A DNA stretch of 64,000 nucleotides from Nocardioides sp. Root140 (GCF_001426745.1 NZ_LMFI01000001.1:782000-845999), one strand, 5' to 3'; positions 17,878 to 27,249 are shown, numbered from the stretch's first letter. Numbers and translations are program-made. The notes: generated by a model from the sequence alone, not told the origin.

Positions 17878-18497
17878 TGGCTGCCCGCCTGCTGCTGGCC
17901 GCGATCGTGGCCGTCCTGGTGGTCTTCGGCGCCGTCGCGGTCCCGCTGGTCGTGGCCGACGACTCCTCCGCGTCCGGTGACGACCTCGCCGGGGTGATGG
18001 GACCGCCGAACGGCGTCCACGACGAGGACTTCGAGGAGGAGTCCGCGAACCTCTCCGCGGTGAAGACGTTCAAGGCCGAGGGGCTGATCCACGAGACCGG
18101 CGAGATCGACTACGACGAGTCGCCGCCGATCGGTGGCCCCCACGACCAGGTCTGGCTCGAGTGCGGGGTCTACGACCGGGAGGTGCGTGAGGAGAACGCC
18201 GTGCACGCGCTCGAGCACGGCACGGTCTGGATCACCTACACGTCCGACCTCTCCGACGACGAGGTCGGCCAGCTCGAGGACGCGCTGCCTGACGAGGGCA
18301 TCCTGTCGCCGTACGACGAGCAGGAGGCGGCCGTGGTGGTGACCGTCTGGAACGCCCAGCTGGCCCTCGACGGGGTCGACGACCCGCGGCTGGCCCTCTT
18401 CCTCGGGCAGTACGGCGACGGCAGCACGTCGCCCGAGCCGATGGCGAGCTGCCACGGCGGCGTCGAGAAGTTCGAGGACGACGGCACCGGCGCCTGA
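17877..18497 (+). CDS. DUF3105 family exported protein
   Basis: A 206-residue protein with an N-terminal hydrophobic helix (residues about 4-28) that acts as signal or anchor, so the domain lies outside the membrane. The DUF3105 signature is clear: SPPIGGPHDQVWLECGVYDREV, then ENAVHALEHGTVWITY. The conserved His and Cys residues suggest metal or redox use, but no activity is known. It is coupled to the thiamine-binding gene. Confidence 0.87.
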   Translation: MAARLLLAAIVAVLVVFGAVAVPLVVADDSSASGDDLAGVMGPPNGVHDEDFEEESANLSAVKTFKAEGLIHETGEIDYDESPPIGGPHDQVWLECGVYDREVREENAVHALEHGTVWITYTSDLSDDEVGQLEDALPDEGILSPYDEQEAAVVVTVWNAQLALDGVDDPRLALFLGQYGDGSTSPEPMASCHGGVEKFEDDGTGA

Positions 18498-18536
18498 TCG
18501 ACGTGACGCAACCGACCTGCACAACCATCCCGACTC

Positions 18537-18556
18537 GTTCGAACATGTGATCGAAC
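18537..18556 (+). promoter_or_regulatory. Possible LexA (SOS) box
   Basis: TCGAAC-ATGT-GATCGA at 18539-18554 matches 11 of 12 fixed bases of the actinobacterial SOS box TCGAAC-N4-GTTCGA. A further TCGAAC follows at 18551. The site is 7 nt upstream of the -10 box of the next gene, where a repressor would block RNA polymerase. Confidence 0.45.
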
Positions 18557-18561
18557 AGGCG

Positions 18562-18567
18562 TAGTCT
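18562..18567 (+). promoter_or_regulatory. -10 box of leaderless promoter
   Basis: TAGTCT ends 6 nt before ATG 18574. Confidence 0.5.
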
Positions 18568-18573
18568 GGTCGC

Positions 18574-18945
18574 ATGGCCGCACACGTTCCACCACCGGGT
18601 TGGCCGACCCGGGTCCGGCCGCCCGATGCCCCACTCTGGGAGCGCAGCGCGGAGAACTGGCTGCTCGACATCTCCCCGCCCGAATACCGCGGCTACCCGA
18701 CGTTGCGTCGCCACATCGTCGTGCTCGCCCGCTTCGCCGTACTCCATGTCGCGGGAGCGCAGCTGGCCTGCGACAGGGGGCTGAGTGAGGCCCGTGCCGA
18801 GCTCCGCGACGTCGCTGACGTCGACGTCGTCGAGGCCGCCATCGAGACCTGGCACCGCGAGTCCGCGCGACTGATGCGCCTGCGCCGCGAGGTGGCGCTC
18901 GTGGAGGACGCCCTGCGGGGCAGGCGGTTCGTGGCCCGCCTGTGA
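18574..18945 (+). CDS. Conserved actinobacterial protein of unknown function
   Basis: A 123-residue soluble protein. PPGWPTRVRPPDAPLWERSA, LLDISPPEYRGYPTLRRHIVVLARFA and EDALRGRRFVARL look like blocks I have seen in many actinobacterial genomes, but no function is known to me. It is basic, mostly helical, with no catalytic motif. A likely leaderless promoter and a near-match to the SOS box lie directly upstream, so a DNA-damage role is possible. Confidence 0.72.
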   Translation: MAAHVPPPGWPTRVRPPDAPLWERSAENWLLDISPPEYRGYPTLRRHIVVLARFAVLHVAGAQLACDRGLSEARAELRDVADVDVVEAAIETWHRESARLMRLRREVALVEDALRGRRFVARL

Positions 18946-18979
18946 CCGATCGCTGCGATGTCGGGTCCACACCGGCCAG

Positions 18980-18985
18980 TAGCCT
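18980..18985 (+). promoter_or_regulatory. -10 box of leaderless NUDIX promoter
   Basis: TAGCCT ends 7 nt before ATG 18993; this decides the start over an in-frame upstream codon at 18942 that overlaps the previous gene. Confidence 0.5.
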
Positions 18986-18992
18986 CGCCTGC

Positions 18993-19439
18993 ATGACTGA
19001 GTTCTCGAGCGTCCTGTTGGTCGATGCCCGCGGCTGGATCCTGATGCAGGAGCGCGACGAGCATCCGGTGATCGACCCGGAGTGCTGGGGCTTCCCGGGC
19101 GGGGGCATGGAGGGCGACGAGGAGCCTCTCGCCGGCGCGCTGCGGGAGTTCGACGAGGAGACCGGCGTCCAGCTCGGCGCCGCCGACATCGCGCTCTGGC
19201 GTGACGTCGAGGTGTTCCACTCCGCGACCGCCAGCGACGACGTCATGCACCTGTTCGTCGGCGCCACCACGCTGACCGACGACGACATCACCTGCGCCGA
19301 GGGCCGCCGCATCGTCTTCGTAGACCCCGACCGCGTGCCGGAGCTTCCCCTCACCGCGGCCACGTCCCTGTCCCTGCCCGACTTCCTGGCCTCACCCGAC
19401 CATGCGCGTCTGGCCGCCGCGGCGAAGGAGCCCGCATGA
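18993..19439 (+). CDS. NUDIX hydrolase
   Basis: A 148-residue pyrophosphohydrolase. The Nudix box runs from GGGMEGDEEPLAGALREFDE to the following ETGV, matching GX5EX7REUXEEXGU with Asp in place of one Glu. ATG 18993 gives MTEFSSVLLVDARGW, a typical start. The substrate (nucleotide or sugar diphosphate) is unknown. The stop TGA lies in an ATGA that also starts a 24-codon ORF. Confidence 0.9.
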   Translation: MTEFSSVLLVDARGWILMQERDEHPVIDPECWGFPGGGMEGDEEPLAGALREFDEETGVQLGAADIALWRDVEVFHSATASDDVMHLFVGATTLTDDDITCAEGRRIVFVDPDRVPELPLTAATSLSLPDFLASPDHARLAAAAKEPA

Positions 19440-19510
19440 GCACCCCAACGAGTTCTTCGACTCCTCCGCTGCGCTCCTCCGTCGAACAACTCGCCGGGGA
19501 CCCCGCATGA
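19436..19510 (+). CDS. 24-codon ORF wedged between two genes
   Basis: ATG 19436 overlaps the NUDIX stop (ATGA), and its stop TGA 19508-19510 overlaps the ATG of the strictosidine synthase-like gene (ATGA). The peptide begins MSTPTSSS, has LR in the middle and ends GDPA. An 18-codon ORF with the same start (MSTP), SS, LR and DPA end occurs in the same setting at 46548-46492 on the other strand. The first 17 bases, from ATG to ACGAG, recur exactly at the next gene's start. It could be a real peptide or only a device to keep ribosomes moving. Confidence 0.5.
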   Translation: MSTPTSSSTPPLRSSVEQLAGDPA

Positions 19511-20442
19511 GCACCCCAACGAGCATCACCGTGATCCAGGTTCCAGGCCCGGGCGCCGAGGACGCCGTCGTCGGCACCACCGGTCCGGACGAGGGAGCCG
19601 TGTTCACCGGCACCGAGGACGGCATGATCTTCCGGATCTCCCATGACGGCAGGCAGATCACCCGCGTCGCCGACACCGGCGGACGTCCCCTGGGCATCGA
19701 GCTGCTGCCCGACGGTCGGCTGCTGGTCTGCGACGCCCACGCCGGCCTGTTGCGGGTCGACCCACGCACCGGCGGGCTCGAGACCCTGGCCGACTCGGTC
19801 GAGGGGCTCCCGTTCGTCTTCTGCAACAACGCGGCGGTCGCGACCGACGGCGACATCTGGTTCTCCGACAGCTCGACGCTCTTCGGCGTCGAACGGTGGA
19901 AGGACGACTTCGTCCAGGACACCCGCACCGGCCGGCTGCTGCGACTCTCCGCGGACGGTGCGCTCGAGGTGGTGCTCGACGGCCTCGCCTTCGCCAACGG
20001 CGTCGCCCTGGCCGGCGACGGGTCGTTCGTCGCGGTCGCGGAGACCGGCGCGCGCACCGTCGTACGCCACTGGCTGACGGGGGAGCGGGCCGGGCAGCGC
20101 GACTTCCTGGTGCAGGACCTGCCCGGCTACCCCGACAACATCGCCCGAGGCAGCGACGGCCTGATCTGGGTCACCATCGCCTCGCCGACGGACCCTCTGG
20201 TCGAGCGACTGCAGGCCGGACCGATGATGCTGCGTCGCGCGGCGACCAGACTGCCCGAGGCGCTGCAGCCCAAGCCGAAGCGCACCGTGCGGGTGCAGGC
20301 GTACGACGACAGCGGAGCGCTGGTGCACGACGTGGACGTGGAGACGCCGGACTTCCACATGGTCACCGGGGTCCGCGAGCACGACGGCCGGGTCTGGCTG
20401 GGCAGCCTGCACGAGCCCGCGGTGGCGTTCGTCGACCTCTGA
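19507..20442 (+). CDS. SMP-30/strictosidine synthase-like beta-propeller protein
   Basis: A 311-residue six-bladed beta-propeller hydrolase-like protein. FANGVALAGDGSFVAVAET, HWLTGERAGQRDF and LPGYPDNIARGSDGLIWV are classic strictosidine synthase-family blade motifs; GRPLGIELLPDGRLLVCDA is another blade. Bacterial members are probably lactonases or esterases. No signal peptide is seen. ATG 19507 is coupled to the micro-ORF stop; the earlier frame from 19402 runs through the NUDIX gene. Confidence 0.85.
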   Translation: MSTPTSITVIQVPGPGAEDAVVGTTGPDEGAVFTGTEDGMIFRISHDGRQITRVADTGGRPLGIELLPDGRLLVCDAHAGLLRVDPRTGGLETLADSVEGLPFVFCNNAAVATDGDIWFSDSSTLFGVERWKDDFVQDTRTGRLLRLSADGALEVVLDGLAFANGVALAGDGSFVAVAETGARTVVRHWLTGERAGQRDFLVQDLPGYPDNIARGSDGLIWVTIASPTDPLVERLQAGPMMLRRAATRLPEALQPKPKRTVRVQAYDDSGALVHDVDVETPDFHMVTGVREHDGRVWLGSLHEPAVAFVDL

Positions 20443-20472
20443 CCGGACGCGGGGCCCGGCCCGACCTGAGGC

Positions 20473-21558
20473 TCAGCCGGAACAGGCTCCCGGGCCGGAA
20501 CCCTGGGCGGCCATCTGGACCGCCGTTGCGGCCCCGTTCTCGTAGTCACCCTCGACGACCACGACGCTCCCGTCGGCGGAGACCGAGTCGAGATCGAAGT
20601 AGTCCGTGTTCGGCCGCAGGCTGAACGGATCCGTGCCGTGCTCCAGCCAGTCCTTGCGGGCGTCCGCGTCGTCCTCCGCGTCCTCGCCCGAGCCGAAGAC
20701 CAGGGCGGAGACCGCGGTTGCGTCGTCGCCGTCCGCCACGACGAAGATGCCGGTGGCCTCGGGGTGACCCAGCCCGTCCGTCCCGGACTCCCTGGCGGCC
20801 TGCTCCAACTGCTCGGGGGGCAGGTTGCGACCGAGCCCGGGGCCGCACCGGACCCCGTCACCGACCGAGATCTCGGCGAACTCCGGGGAGTCGGCCTGGT
20901 CGAGCAGGTCAGCGACGTCGTCGCTGTCGGAGAGCGAGTCGGCGTCACCGTCGATCACCTCGATGAACTCCTCGGGGCTGCCCGTGGCGACCATCAGGTG
21001 CTCGTCCTCGAGCAAGGTCACGTCGCGCAGGTCCTGCGGGTAGCGCCCGCCGATCATGCCCGTCGCGGTGTCCACGACGGCCATGTCGGCGGTGTAGCGG
21101 GGGTGTCCGGAGACCTCGTCCTTGTCGTAGCCGGCGTCCTCGAGGTCGTCACCGAGGTCGCCGAAGTCGACGTCGTCGTCGAGTCGGTAGACGTTCCCGT
21201 AGCCGTCGTCGTTGTTGCGCCCGACGACGTACCAGTCGACGTCGAACTCGTTGATCGCGGCGTCCTTCATCGGGACGAGGTACCGGGACAGGGGTGTCGC
21301 AGCCGCGCTGTCCCTGGTCGCCTCGAAGTAGCGGTCGAGGTCCTTCTCCGACGCGTCGTGCCCGATGTCGTCGACACCCGCCCGCTCCGCGAACCCGTCC
21401 CGGTCGACGTACGTGAGGTTGGTCGTGTCCGCGGGCAGCACCTCGAGGGCCGCGTCGACACCACCTGAGCCGGTGAGCAGCACGACTGCCAGCACGCCGC
21501 CACCCACGACGGCGAGTCCGGTGCCGCCGGCGATCAGGCCCAGGGTGTGCTTCTGCAT
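20473..21558 (-). CDS. Uncharacterised acidic exported or anchored protein
   Basis: A 361-residue protein with one N-terminal hydrophobic helix (residues about 5-28, [22 protein letters not shown]) after a short positive end. The rest is very rich in Asp and Glu, e.g. [16 protein letters not shown], and appears to lie outside the cell. No domain is recognised. GGAGGAACC before ATG 21558 fixes the start; the longer frame to 21651 has no site. Single-gene unit, divergent from dxs. Confidence 0.7.
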   Translation of the reverse strand: MQKHTLGLIAGGTGLAVVGGGVLAVVLLTGSGGVDAALEVLPADTTNLTYVDRDGFAERAGVDDIGHDASEKDLDRYFEATRDSAAATPLSRYLVPMKDAAINEFDVDWYVVGRNNDDGYGNVYRLDDDVDFGDLGDDLEDAGYDKDEVSGHPRYTADMAVVDTATGMIGGRYPQDLRDVTLLEDEHLMVATGSPEEFIEVIDGDADSLSDSDDVADLLDQADSPEFAEISVGDGVRCGPGLGRNLPPEQLEQAARESGTDGLGHPEATGIFVVADGDDATAVSALVFGSGEDAEDDADARKDWLEHGTDPFSLRPNTDYFDLDSVSADGSVVVVEGDYENGAATAVQMAAQGSGPGACSG

Positions 21559-21670
21559 GGTTCCTCCGAGAGTCCGCGGGCGTCGGTGGGGTCGGTGGGT
21601 CATGGGCGCCGACCCCGGCCGGGTCAAACTACCCGAGTCCGACCGACTCACACCTGGGACGGCACACGAC

Positions 21671-21705
21671 TAGACTCGTTGGGGCACCCCGGTCAACCGG
21701 GTGCC
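21671..21705 (+). promoter_or_regulatory. dxs promoter -10 box and 5' leader hairpin
   Basis: TAGACT at 21671-21676 is a likely -10 box about 64 nt before the dxs start. The early leader folds: GGCACCCCGG (21683-21692), loop TCAA, CCGGGTGCC (21697-21705), a 9-bp stem with one bulged C. It may only stabilise the mRNA or may take part in control. I see no thiamine-riboswitch motif. Confidence 0.4.
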
Positions 21706-21740
21706 GCGCCCACATCGCCGACAGACGTAAGGACCCCCGC

Positions 21741-23645
21741 ATGGGATACCTGGAGTCGATCACGACCCCGAGTGACCTGCGTGCCCTCACTCCCGAACAG
21801 CTCGAGCAGCTGGCCTCGGAGATCCGGGACACGCTCGTCGGCGTCTGCTCCCGCACCGGGGGCCACCTCGGCCCCAACCTCGGTGTGGTCGAGCTGACCA
21901 TGGCGATCCACCGGGTCTTCGAGTCCCCGCGCGACCGCATCGTCTTCGACACCGGGCACCAGACCTACGTGCACAAGCTGCTGACCGGTCGTCACCCGCG
22001 GTTCGACACCCTGCGCCAGGAGGGTGGCCTCTCGGGCTACCCCAGCCAGTCCGAGTCCGACCACGACATCGTCGAGAACTCCCATGCCTCCACGGCCCTC
22101 TCGTACGCCGACGGGTTGGCCAAGGCCTACGCGATCCGCGGCGACAACCGTCACGTGGTCGCCGTGATCGGTGACGGCGCCCTGACCGGAGGCATGGCCT
22201 GGGAGGCGCTGAACAACATCGCGATCGCCAGGAGCAGTCGTCTGGTGATCGTGGTCAACGACAACGAGCGTTCCTACACACCCACCATCGGCGGGCTGGC
22301 CACCGCGCTGACCTCGCTGCGCACCAACCCCCGCTACGAGGCCGTGCTCGACCAGGTCAAGCGCCGACTCACCGCGGTCCCCGGCGTCGGCCCCGCGGCG
22401 TACGACGCCCTGCACGCGATCAAGAAGGGGATGAAGGACGCCCTCGCCCCGCAGGGCCTCTTCGAGGACCTCGGCCTGAAGTACGTCGGCCCGGTCGACG
22501 GCCACGACCTCACGGCAATGGAACAGGCACTGAGCCAGGCCAAGCGCTTCGGCGGACCGGTCATCGTCCATGCCCTGACCCGCAAGGGCTACGGCTACGA
22601 CGCGGCGGAGCAGCACGAGGCCGACCAGTTCCACTCACCCGGCCCCTTCGACATCGAGTCCGGCGAGGAGCGCCCCAAGGGCCGCATCTGGACCGACGTG
22701 TTCGCCGACGAGATCGTCGAGATCGGCGCGCGCCACAAGGAGGTCGTCGCGATCACGGCGGCGATGATGCACCCGGTCGGGCTGCACCACTTCGCCGACC
22801 GCTTCCCCGAGCGCACCTTCGACGTCGGCATCGCGGAGCAGCACGCCGCGACCTCTGCTGCGGGCCTGGCCATGGGCGGCCTGCACCCGGTGGTGGCGCT
22901 CTACGCGACCTTCCTCAACCGGGCCTTCGACCAGGTGCTGATGGACGTCGCGCTGCACAAGTGCGGCGTGACGTTCGTGCTCGACCGCTCCGGTGTCACC
23001 GGCGACGACGGCGCCAGCCACAACGGCATGTGGGACATGTCGATCCTGCAGGTGGTGCCCGGCCTGCGCCTGGCCGCACCGCGTGACGCTGCCAGGCTTC
23101 GCGACCTGCTGAACGAGGCGATCGAGGTCACCGATGCACCCACCGTGGTGCGGTTCCCGAAGGGCCCGCCACCCGATGACATCCCCGCCGTGGGCAGGGC
23201 CGGCGGGGCCGACATCCTGATCCGCAACGGCACCAGGGACGTCTTGATCGTCGCCGTCGGCTCCATGTGCGCGACGGCCGTCGAGGTTGCGGATCGCCTT
23301 GTGGCACAGGGGATCGGCGTCACCGTCGTCGACCCACGCTGGGTCAAGCCGGTCGATCCGGCGATCGTCGAGCTGGCCCGGGAGCACCGGCTCGTCGTCA
23401 GCGTGGAGGACAACGGTGTGGTGGGCGGATGCGGTGCGGTGTTGCTGCAGACGCTCAACGACGCCGGTGTGGAGACCCCGTTCCGGCTGCGCGGCATCCC
23501 GCAGGAGTTCCTCGACCATGCGAAGCGCACCGCGATCCTCGAACGCATAGGCCTCACTCCACAGGCGTTGGCCCTCGGGATCGTCGAAGACATCACCGCG
23601 GTCACTCATGGCAGGGCATTGGTCGATGCGGACCGGAGTCTCTAG
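21741..23645 (+). CDS. dxs: 1-deoxy-D-xylulose-5-phosphate synthase
   Basis: A 634-residue thiamine-diphosphate enzyme that joins pyruvate and glyceraldehyde 3-phosphate, first step of the MEP isoprenoid pathway. Features: [14 protein letters not shown] near residue 40, HQTYVHK, the TPP motif starting GDGALTGG (residues about 150-180), the transketolase-like [13 protein letters not shown], and [15 protein letters not shown]. Length is normal. The 3' end overlaps the next ORF by up to 38 nt. Confidence 0.97.
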   Translation: MGYLESITTPSDLRALTPEQLEQLASEIRDTLVGVCSRTGGHLGPNLGVVELTMAIHRVFESPRDRIVFDTGHQTYVHKLLTGRHPRFDTLRQEGGLSGYPSQSESDHDIVENSHASTALSYADGLAKAYAIRGDNRHVVAVIGDGALTGGMAWEALNNIAIARSSRLVIVVNDNERSYTPTIGGLATALTSLRTNPRYEAVLDQVKRRLTAVPGVGPAAYDALHAIKKGMKDALAPQGLFEDLGLKYVGPVDGHDLTAMEQALSQAKRFGGPVIVHALTRKGYGYDAAEQHEADQFHSPGPFDIESGEERPKGRIWTDVFADEIVEIGARHKEVVAITAAMMHPVGLHHFADRFPERTFDVGIAEQHAATSAAGLAMGGLHPVVALYATFLNRAFDQVLMDVALHKCGVTFVLDRSGVTGDDGASHNGMWDMSILQVVPGLRLAAPRDAARLRDLLNEAIEVTDAPTVVRFPKGPPPDDIPAVGRAGGADILIRNGTRDVLIVAVGSMCATAVEVADRLVAQGIGVTVVDPRWVKPVDPAIVELAREHRLVVSVEDNGVVGGCGAVLLQTLNDAGVETPFRLRGIPQEFLDHAKRTAILERIGLTPQALALGIVEDITAVTHGRALVDADRSL

Positions 23646-24897
23646 CGCGTTCCGGGAGGGAATCGCGCAGATCATCACGGTGGTCGTCCTGTTCGCGGGA
23701 CTGGCCGCATGTTCCTCGGGAGGGGACGAACCGGAGCCGGGCGGAGCGACCGAGCAGGTCGCCGACCAGGTCACCCAGATCAAGCAGCTGCTGCACCGTC
23801 GCGCTGCCGCAGTCGACGCCGGCGACCGTTCGGCGTTCCTGGCCGACGTCGACCCGGGGCGCAAGGCGTTCCAGCGCACGCAGTCCCGCTACTTCGACAA
23901 CCTGCGGGAGCTGCCGCTCGAGCGCTTCGCCTACGCGCTGCCGGCCGGCGGCGTCACGAACGCGTCCGGGGGCAGGCTCCGGGCAACCGTCGCCCTGAGC
24001 ATCGAGCTCGAGGGGTTCGACGCGGTGCCGGTCGAGACACCGGCGCACTACTCGTTCCGGCACACCGACGACGGGCGCCTCGTGCTCACCGCCGTCCGCG
24101 ATCGTGCCTGGGAGAAGCAGAACAACGTCGACCCGGCGCCCTGGGACCTCGGCCGGATCGAAGTGGAGTCGACACCCCACGTGCTCGGGATCTTCGACCC
24201 GGACAGCGTCGACGCGGCCTACCAGATCATGGACTCGGTCGAGGACGGCATCGCGGTGGTCGACCAGGAGGTCCCGTTGAAGTGGTCCGGCAAGGTCGTG
24301 GTCTACGCCCTCTCCGACATCGACGTGCTCCGCGAGCTCGACAACCTGCCCGGCGGCGATCCGGACCGTCTCGACGGTGTCGCCTTCCCCGTGCGCGCCG
24401 GCCCGGGATCGCGCAAGCTGGCCGGCACGCGGTTCATGCTGCATCCGCGCATGATCTACCGCAACGACGCCACCCGTGACCGGCTGATCCGGCACGAGCT
24501 GACGCACGTGGCCATCGGGCGACGCGACGACTCGGTGCCGACCTGGCTCTCCGAGGGGATCGCCGAATACGTCTCGGTGCAACCGATCGCCACCTATGAC
24601 CGGATGATCTCGCGTGAGGCAGTCGACGCGGCTGGCCGCGGCCTGGAAGCCCTGCCCACCGACGCCACCTTCAACGGTGCTGAGTCCGGGGCCAACTACG
24701 GAATCGCGTGGTACGCCTGCGAGTACATCGCGGCGACGTACGGCGAGGAGGCGCTGTGGCGACTCTTCGACGCGATGCGCCACGGCAACGGCACCGCCGA
24801 GGCCGGCCAGGACGCCGTGCTCCGCTCCGTGCTCGGCATCGACTCCCACGAGTTGGCCAGGGGAGCCGGCCAGAAGATCGTCAGCACGTTCGGCTGA
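23608..24897 (+). CDS. Lipoprotein with HExxH metallopeptidase motif
   Basis: A 429-residue predicted lipoprotein: hydrophobic stretch ending in the lipobox LAAC, then a Gly/Glu-rich linker. [20 protein letters not shown] and then SEGIAEYV form an HExxH plus downstream Glu arrangement seen in gluzincin metallopeptidases, so an extracytoplasmic zinc protease is likely. The family is common next to dxs-like loci in this group, but substrate is unknown. Start may be ATG 23608 (38-nt overlap with dxs) or ATG 23626 (20-nt overlap); the signal peptide coding lies inside or just after the dxs end in either case. Confidence 0.72.
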   Translation: MAGHWSMRTGVSSAFREGIAQIITVVVLFAGLAACSSGGDEPEPGGATEQVADQVTQIKQLLHRRAAAVDAGDRSAFLADVDPGRKAFQRTQSRYFDNLRELPLERFAYALPAGGVTNASGGRLRATVALSIELEGFDAVPVETPAHYSFRHTDDGRLVLTAVRDRAWEKQNNVDPAPWDLGRIEVESTPHVLGIFDPDSVDAAYQIMDSVEDGIAVVDQEVPLKWSGKVVVYALSDIDVLRELDNLPGGDPDRLDGVAFPVRAGPGSRKLAGTRFMLHPRMIYRNDATRDRLIRHELTHVAIGRRDDSVPTWLSEGIAEYVSVQPIATYDRMISREAVDAAGRGLEALPTDATFNGAESGANYGIAWYACEYIAATYGEEALWRLFDAMRHGNGTAEAGQDAVLRSVLGIDSHELARGAGQKIVSTFG

Positions 24898-24939
24898 CCC
24901 GCTGCGGCTGTCAAAATCGACGTGACGCCCGTCACCGCA

Positions 24940-24945
24940 TAGTTT
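24940..24945 (+). promoter_or_regulatory. -10 box of leaderless APC-permease promoter
   Basis: TAGTTT ends 6 nt before ATG 24952. Confidence 0.55.
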
Positions 24946-24951
24946 GTCCGC

Positions 24952-26454
24952 ATGAACGTCTTCCGTACCAAGTCCGTCGAGCAGTCGATCGCCGAAACAG
25001 ACGAACCCGAGCACCGGCTCAAGAAGAATCTCGGTGCCCTTGACCTCGTGGTTTTCGGTGTCGGCGTCATCATCGGCGCGGGCATCTTCGTCTACACGGG
25101 GCAGGTGGCCGCCTCGAACGCCGGCCCGGCGATCGCGCTCTCGTTCCTGATCGCAGGTGTCGCCTGCGCGCTCGCCGCGCTCTGCTACGCCGAGTTCGCC
25201 TCGACCGTGCCGGTCGCCGGCAGCGCCTACACGTTCTCCTACGCCACGCTGGGGGAGCTGGTCGCCTGGATCATCGGCTGGGACCTCGTGCTGGAGTTCA
25301 CGGTCGGGGCCTCCGCGCTGGCGGTCGGCTTCTCGGGCTACCTCCAGAACGTCCTGTCCGACACCCCGTTCGCGATCCCGGAGCAGATCGCCAGCGCCGA
25401 CGCCGGCGTGGTCAACCTGCCCGCCGTGGTCATCTCGCTGCTGGTGGCCTGGGTGCTGATCATGGGCATCAAGCTGTCCAGCCGGATCAACCAGGTGGTT
25501 GTGGCGATCAAGCTGGTCGTGGTGGCCGCGGTGATCATCGTCGGCATCGGCTTCATCAAGGTCTCGAACTACACGCCGTTCATCCCGGCGTCCCAGGACC
25601 CCGGTGACAGCAAGGGCGGCTTCATGGACCTGCCGCTGGTGACCAGCGTGTTCAACCTCGAGCCAGCCGTCTTCGGGGTGGCCGGCATGATCGCCGGTGC
25701 CTCGATCGTGTTCTTCGCCTTCATCGGCTTCGACGTCGTGGCCACCACCGCGGAGGAGACCAAGAACCCGCAGCGCGACGTGCCGATCGGCATCCTCGGC
25801 TCGCTCGCCATCGTGACCGGTCTCTACATCGCGGTCAGCCTGGTGATCACCGGCATGCAGCCCTACACCGAGATCGACCCGAAGGACGCCGCACCCCTCG
25901 CGACCGCCTTCGACGCGGTCGACATGTCGTGGATGGGCGACCTGATCGCGATCGGTGCCTGCATCGGCCTCACCGTCGTCGTGCTGATCCTGATGCTGGG
26001 CCAGACCCGGGTCGCGTTCGCGATGGCCCGCGACGGGCTGCTGCCCCAGGGACTGGCCAAGGTGCACCCGACCTACGGCACGCCGTACCGCGTCACGATG
26101 ATCACCGGCGTCCTGGTGGCCGGCATGTCCGGCTTCGTCTCCTTCGAGACGCTGGGCCACCTGGTCAGCATCGGCACACTGTTCGCGTTCATCCTGGTCA
26201 GCATCGGTGTCGTCGTGCTCCGTCGCCAGCGGCCCGACCTGCCGCGTGCCTTCCGCACGCCGGCCGTGACTGTCGTGGCCACCCTGGCCGTGCTGCTCTG
26301 CCTCTACCTGATGCTCAACCTGACCGGCGGCACGTGGGTCCGGTTCGGGGTCTGGATGCTGATCGGCCTGGTCGTCTACTTCGCGTACGGCGCCCGCAAC
26401 AGCCGTGTCGCGAAGGGCGAGACGGCGCCGGTCCCGGCACCTGAGAACCTCTGA
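24952..26454 (+). CDS. Cationic amino-acid permease (APC superfamily, CAT type)
   Basis: A 500-residue inner-membrane transporter with about 12-14 helices. KKNLGALDLVVFGVGVIIGA is the CAT/YfnA-type first helix with the GxG substrate-binding break; FFAFIGFDVVATTAEETKNP is the conserved helix 6-7 region and QTRVAFAMARDGLLP the helix 8-9 loop. It probably imports or exchanges an amino acid or polyamine. Monocistronic, ended by a hairpin shared with the convergent L,D-transpeptidase. Confidence 0.88.
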   Translation: MNVFRTKSVEQSIAETDEPEHRLKKNLGALDLVVFGVGVIIGAGIFVYTGQVAASNAGPAIALSFLIAGVACALAALCYAEFASTVPVAGSAYTFSYATLGELVAWIIGWDLVLEFTVGASALAVGFSGYLQNVLSDTPFAIPEQIASADAGVVNLPAVVISLLVAWVLIMGIKLSSRINQVVVAIKLVVVAAVIIVGIGFIKVSNYTPFIPASQDPGDSKGGFMDLPLVTSVFNLEPAVFGVAGMIAGASIVFFAFIGFDVVATTAEETKNPQRDVPIGILGSLAIVTGLYIAVSLVITGMQPYTEIDPKDAAPLATAFDAVDMSWMGDLIAIGACIGLTVVVLILMLGQTRVAFAMARDGLLPQGLAKVHPTYGTPYRVTMITGVLVAGMSGFVSFETLGHLVSIGTLFAFILVSIGVVVLRRQRPDLPRAFRTPAVTVVATLAVLLCLYLMLNLTGGTWVRFGVWMLIGLVVYFAYGARNSRVAKGETAPVPAPENL

Positions 26455-26480
26455 GACCGGATCCAGTCCGAGACCCACGA

Positions 26481-26518
26481 ACGCGCCCCGGCCCGCACAC
26501 CTGCGGACCGGGGCGCGT
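26481..26518. terminator. Bidirectional terminator hairpin
   Basis: ACGCGCCCCGG (26481-26491) pairs with CCGGGGCGCGT (26508-26518), with an inner stem CCGCA/TGCGG (26493-26506). It lies between the convergent permease and L,D-transpeptidase genes. Confidence 0.8.
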
Positions 26519-26531
26519 CGTGCGTCAGGGG

Positions 26532-27227
26532 TCAGACCACGCGCACCGGTGTACGGCCGGCAGCGGTGAAGTCCCAGACCTTGAACGACATCGCCCGGCT
26601 GAGCCGGATGCAGCCGTGCGAGGCCGCCATGTTGGTGCCGAGCAGCCAGTCGGCGTGGATCTGCGCGCCGCTCGACATCGACCGGGGGATCTGGTGGAAG
26701 CCGAAGCCACACGGCGCGAACCGGACGAAGTTGTCGAGCCAGACCGAGCCGCTCCGGTTCAACCGGACGCGGGCCGCGCGCCCGCAGTAGGAGCCGGTGC
26801 CGTAGGAGCCGCGGGCCAGCTCACCCGCGTTGTCGATCATGCCGCCCTGGGCGATGGTGCGGCCGGCCGGACCGACCAGCCAGACCCAGTTCTGCGCCTG
26901 GCTGATCACGATGCGGCGCCCCGTGCCCGAGCGTGCGGGAACCGGTCGTACGTCGCACCGTCGGGCACTGTCGGCGTACAGCCGGGTCCTGGTGGCCGGG
27001 TTCAGGGTGCCGGTCTGGGCCAGGCCGTGCCGCGACTGGAAACGGACCACTGCTGACTTCGTCCAGCTGCCGGCGTTGCCGTCCACGGGGCCGGCGTTGC
27101 AGCCGAGCGAGTTGAGCTGGCGTTGGGCGCGCTCCGTGGCGGTCAGGGCAGCGCCGCTGGAGGCGGGCGTCGGACCGACGAAGCCGGCCAGGACAACGAG
27201 TGCCAGTACGGCGAAGAGCTGCTTCAT
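26532..27227 (-). CDS. L,D-transpeptidase (YkuD) with peptidoglycan-binding domain
   Basis: A 231-residue secreted protein: signal peptide (residues 1-27), a PG_binding_1 domain (about 31-85, with NSLGCNAGPVDG and SAVVRFQSRHGL), then a YkuD catalytic domain (about 104-231). The active site is SHGCIRLS with nucleophile Cys206 and His204 nearby. It makes 3-3 cross-links in peptidoglycan or attaches other groups to it. An internal Cys pair near 148 and 173 may form a disulphide. ATG 27227. Confidence 0.9.
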   Translation of the reverse strand: MKQLFAVLALVVLAGFVGPTPASSGAALTATERAQRQLNSLGCNAGPVDGNAGSWTKSAVVRFQSRHGLAQTGTLNPATRTRLYADSARRCDVRPVPARSGTGRRIVISQAQNWVWLVGPAGRTIAQGGMIDNAGELARGSYGTGSYCGRAARVRLNRSGSVWLDNFVRFAPCGFGFHQIPRSMSSGAQIHADWLLGTNMAASHGCIRLSRAMSFKVWDFTAAGRTPVRVV

Positions 27228-27249
27228 GTGCGTACTCCCGGAGACGTCG

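Noticed and set aside
23602..26712. Minus-strand ORF of about 1,036 codons opposite the lipoprotein and APC permease genes
   Set aside because: Same kind of shadow; composition is His/Asp/Gly/Arg-rich without any motif, while both plus-strand genes are certain or likely.
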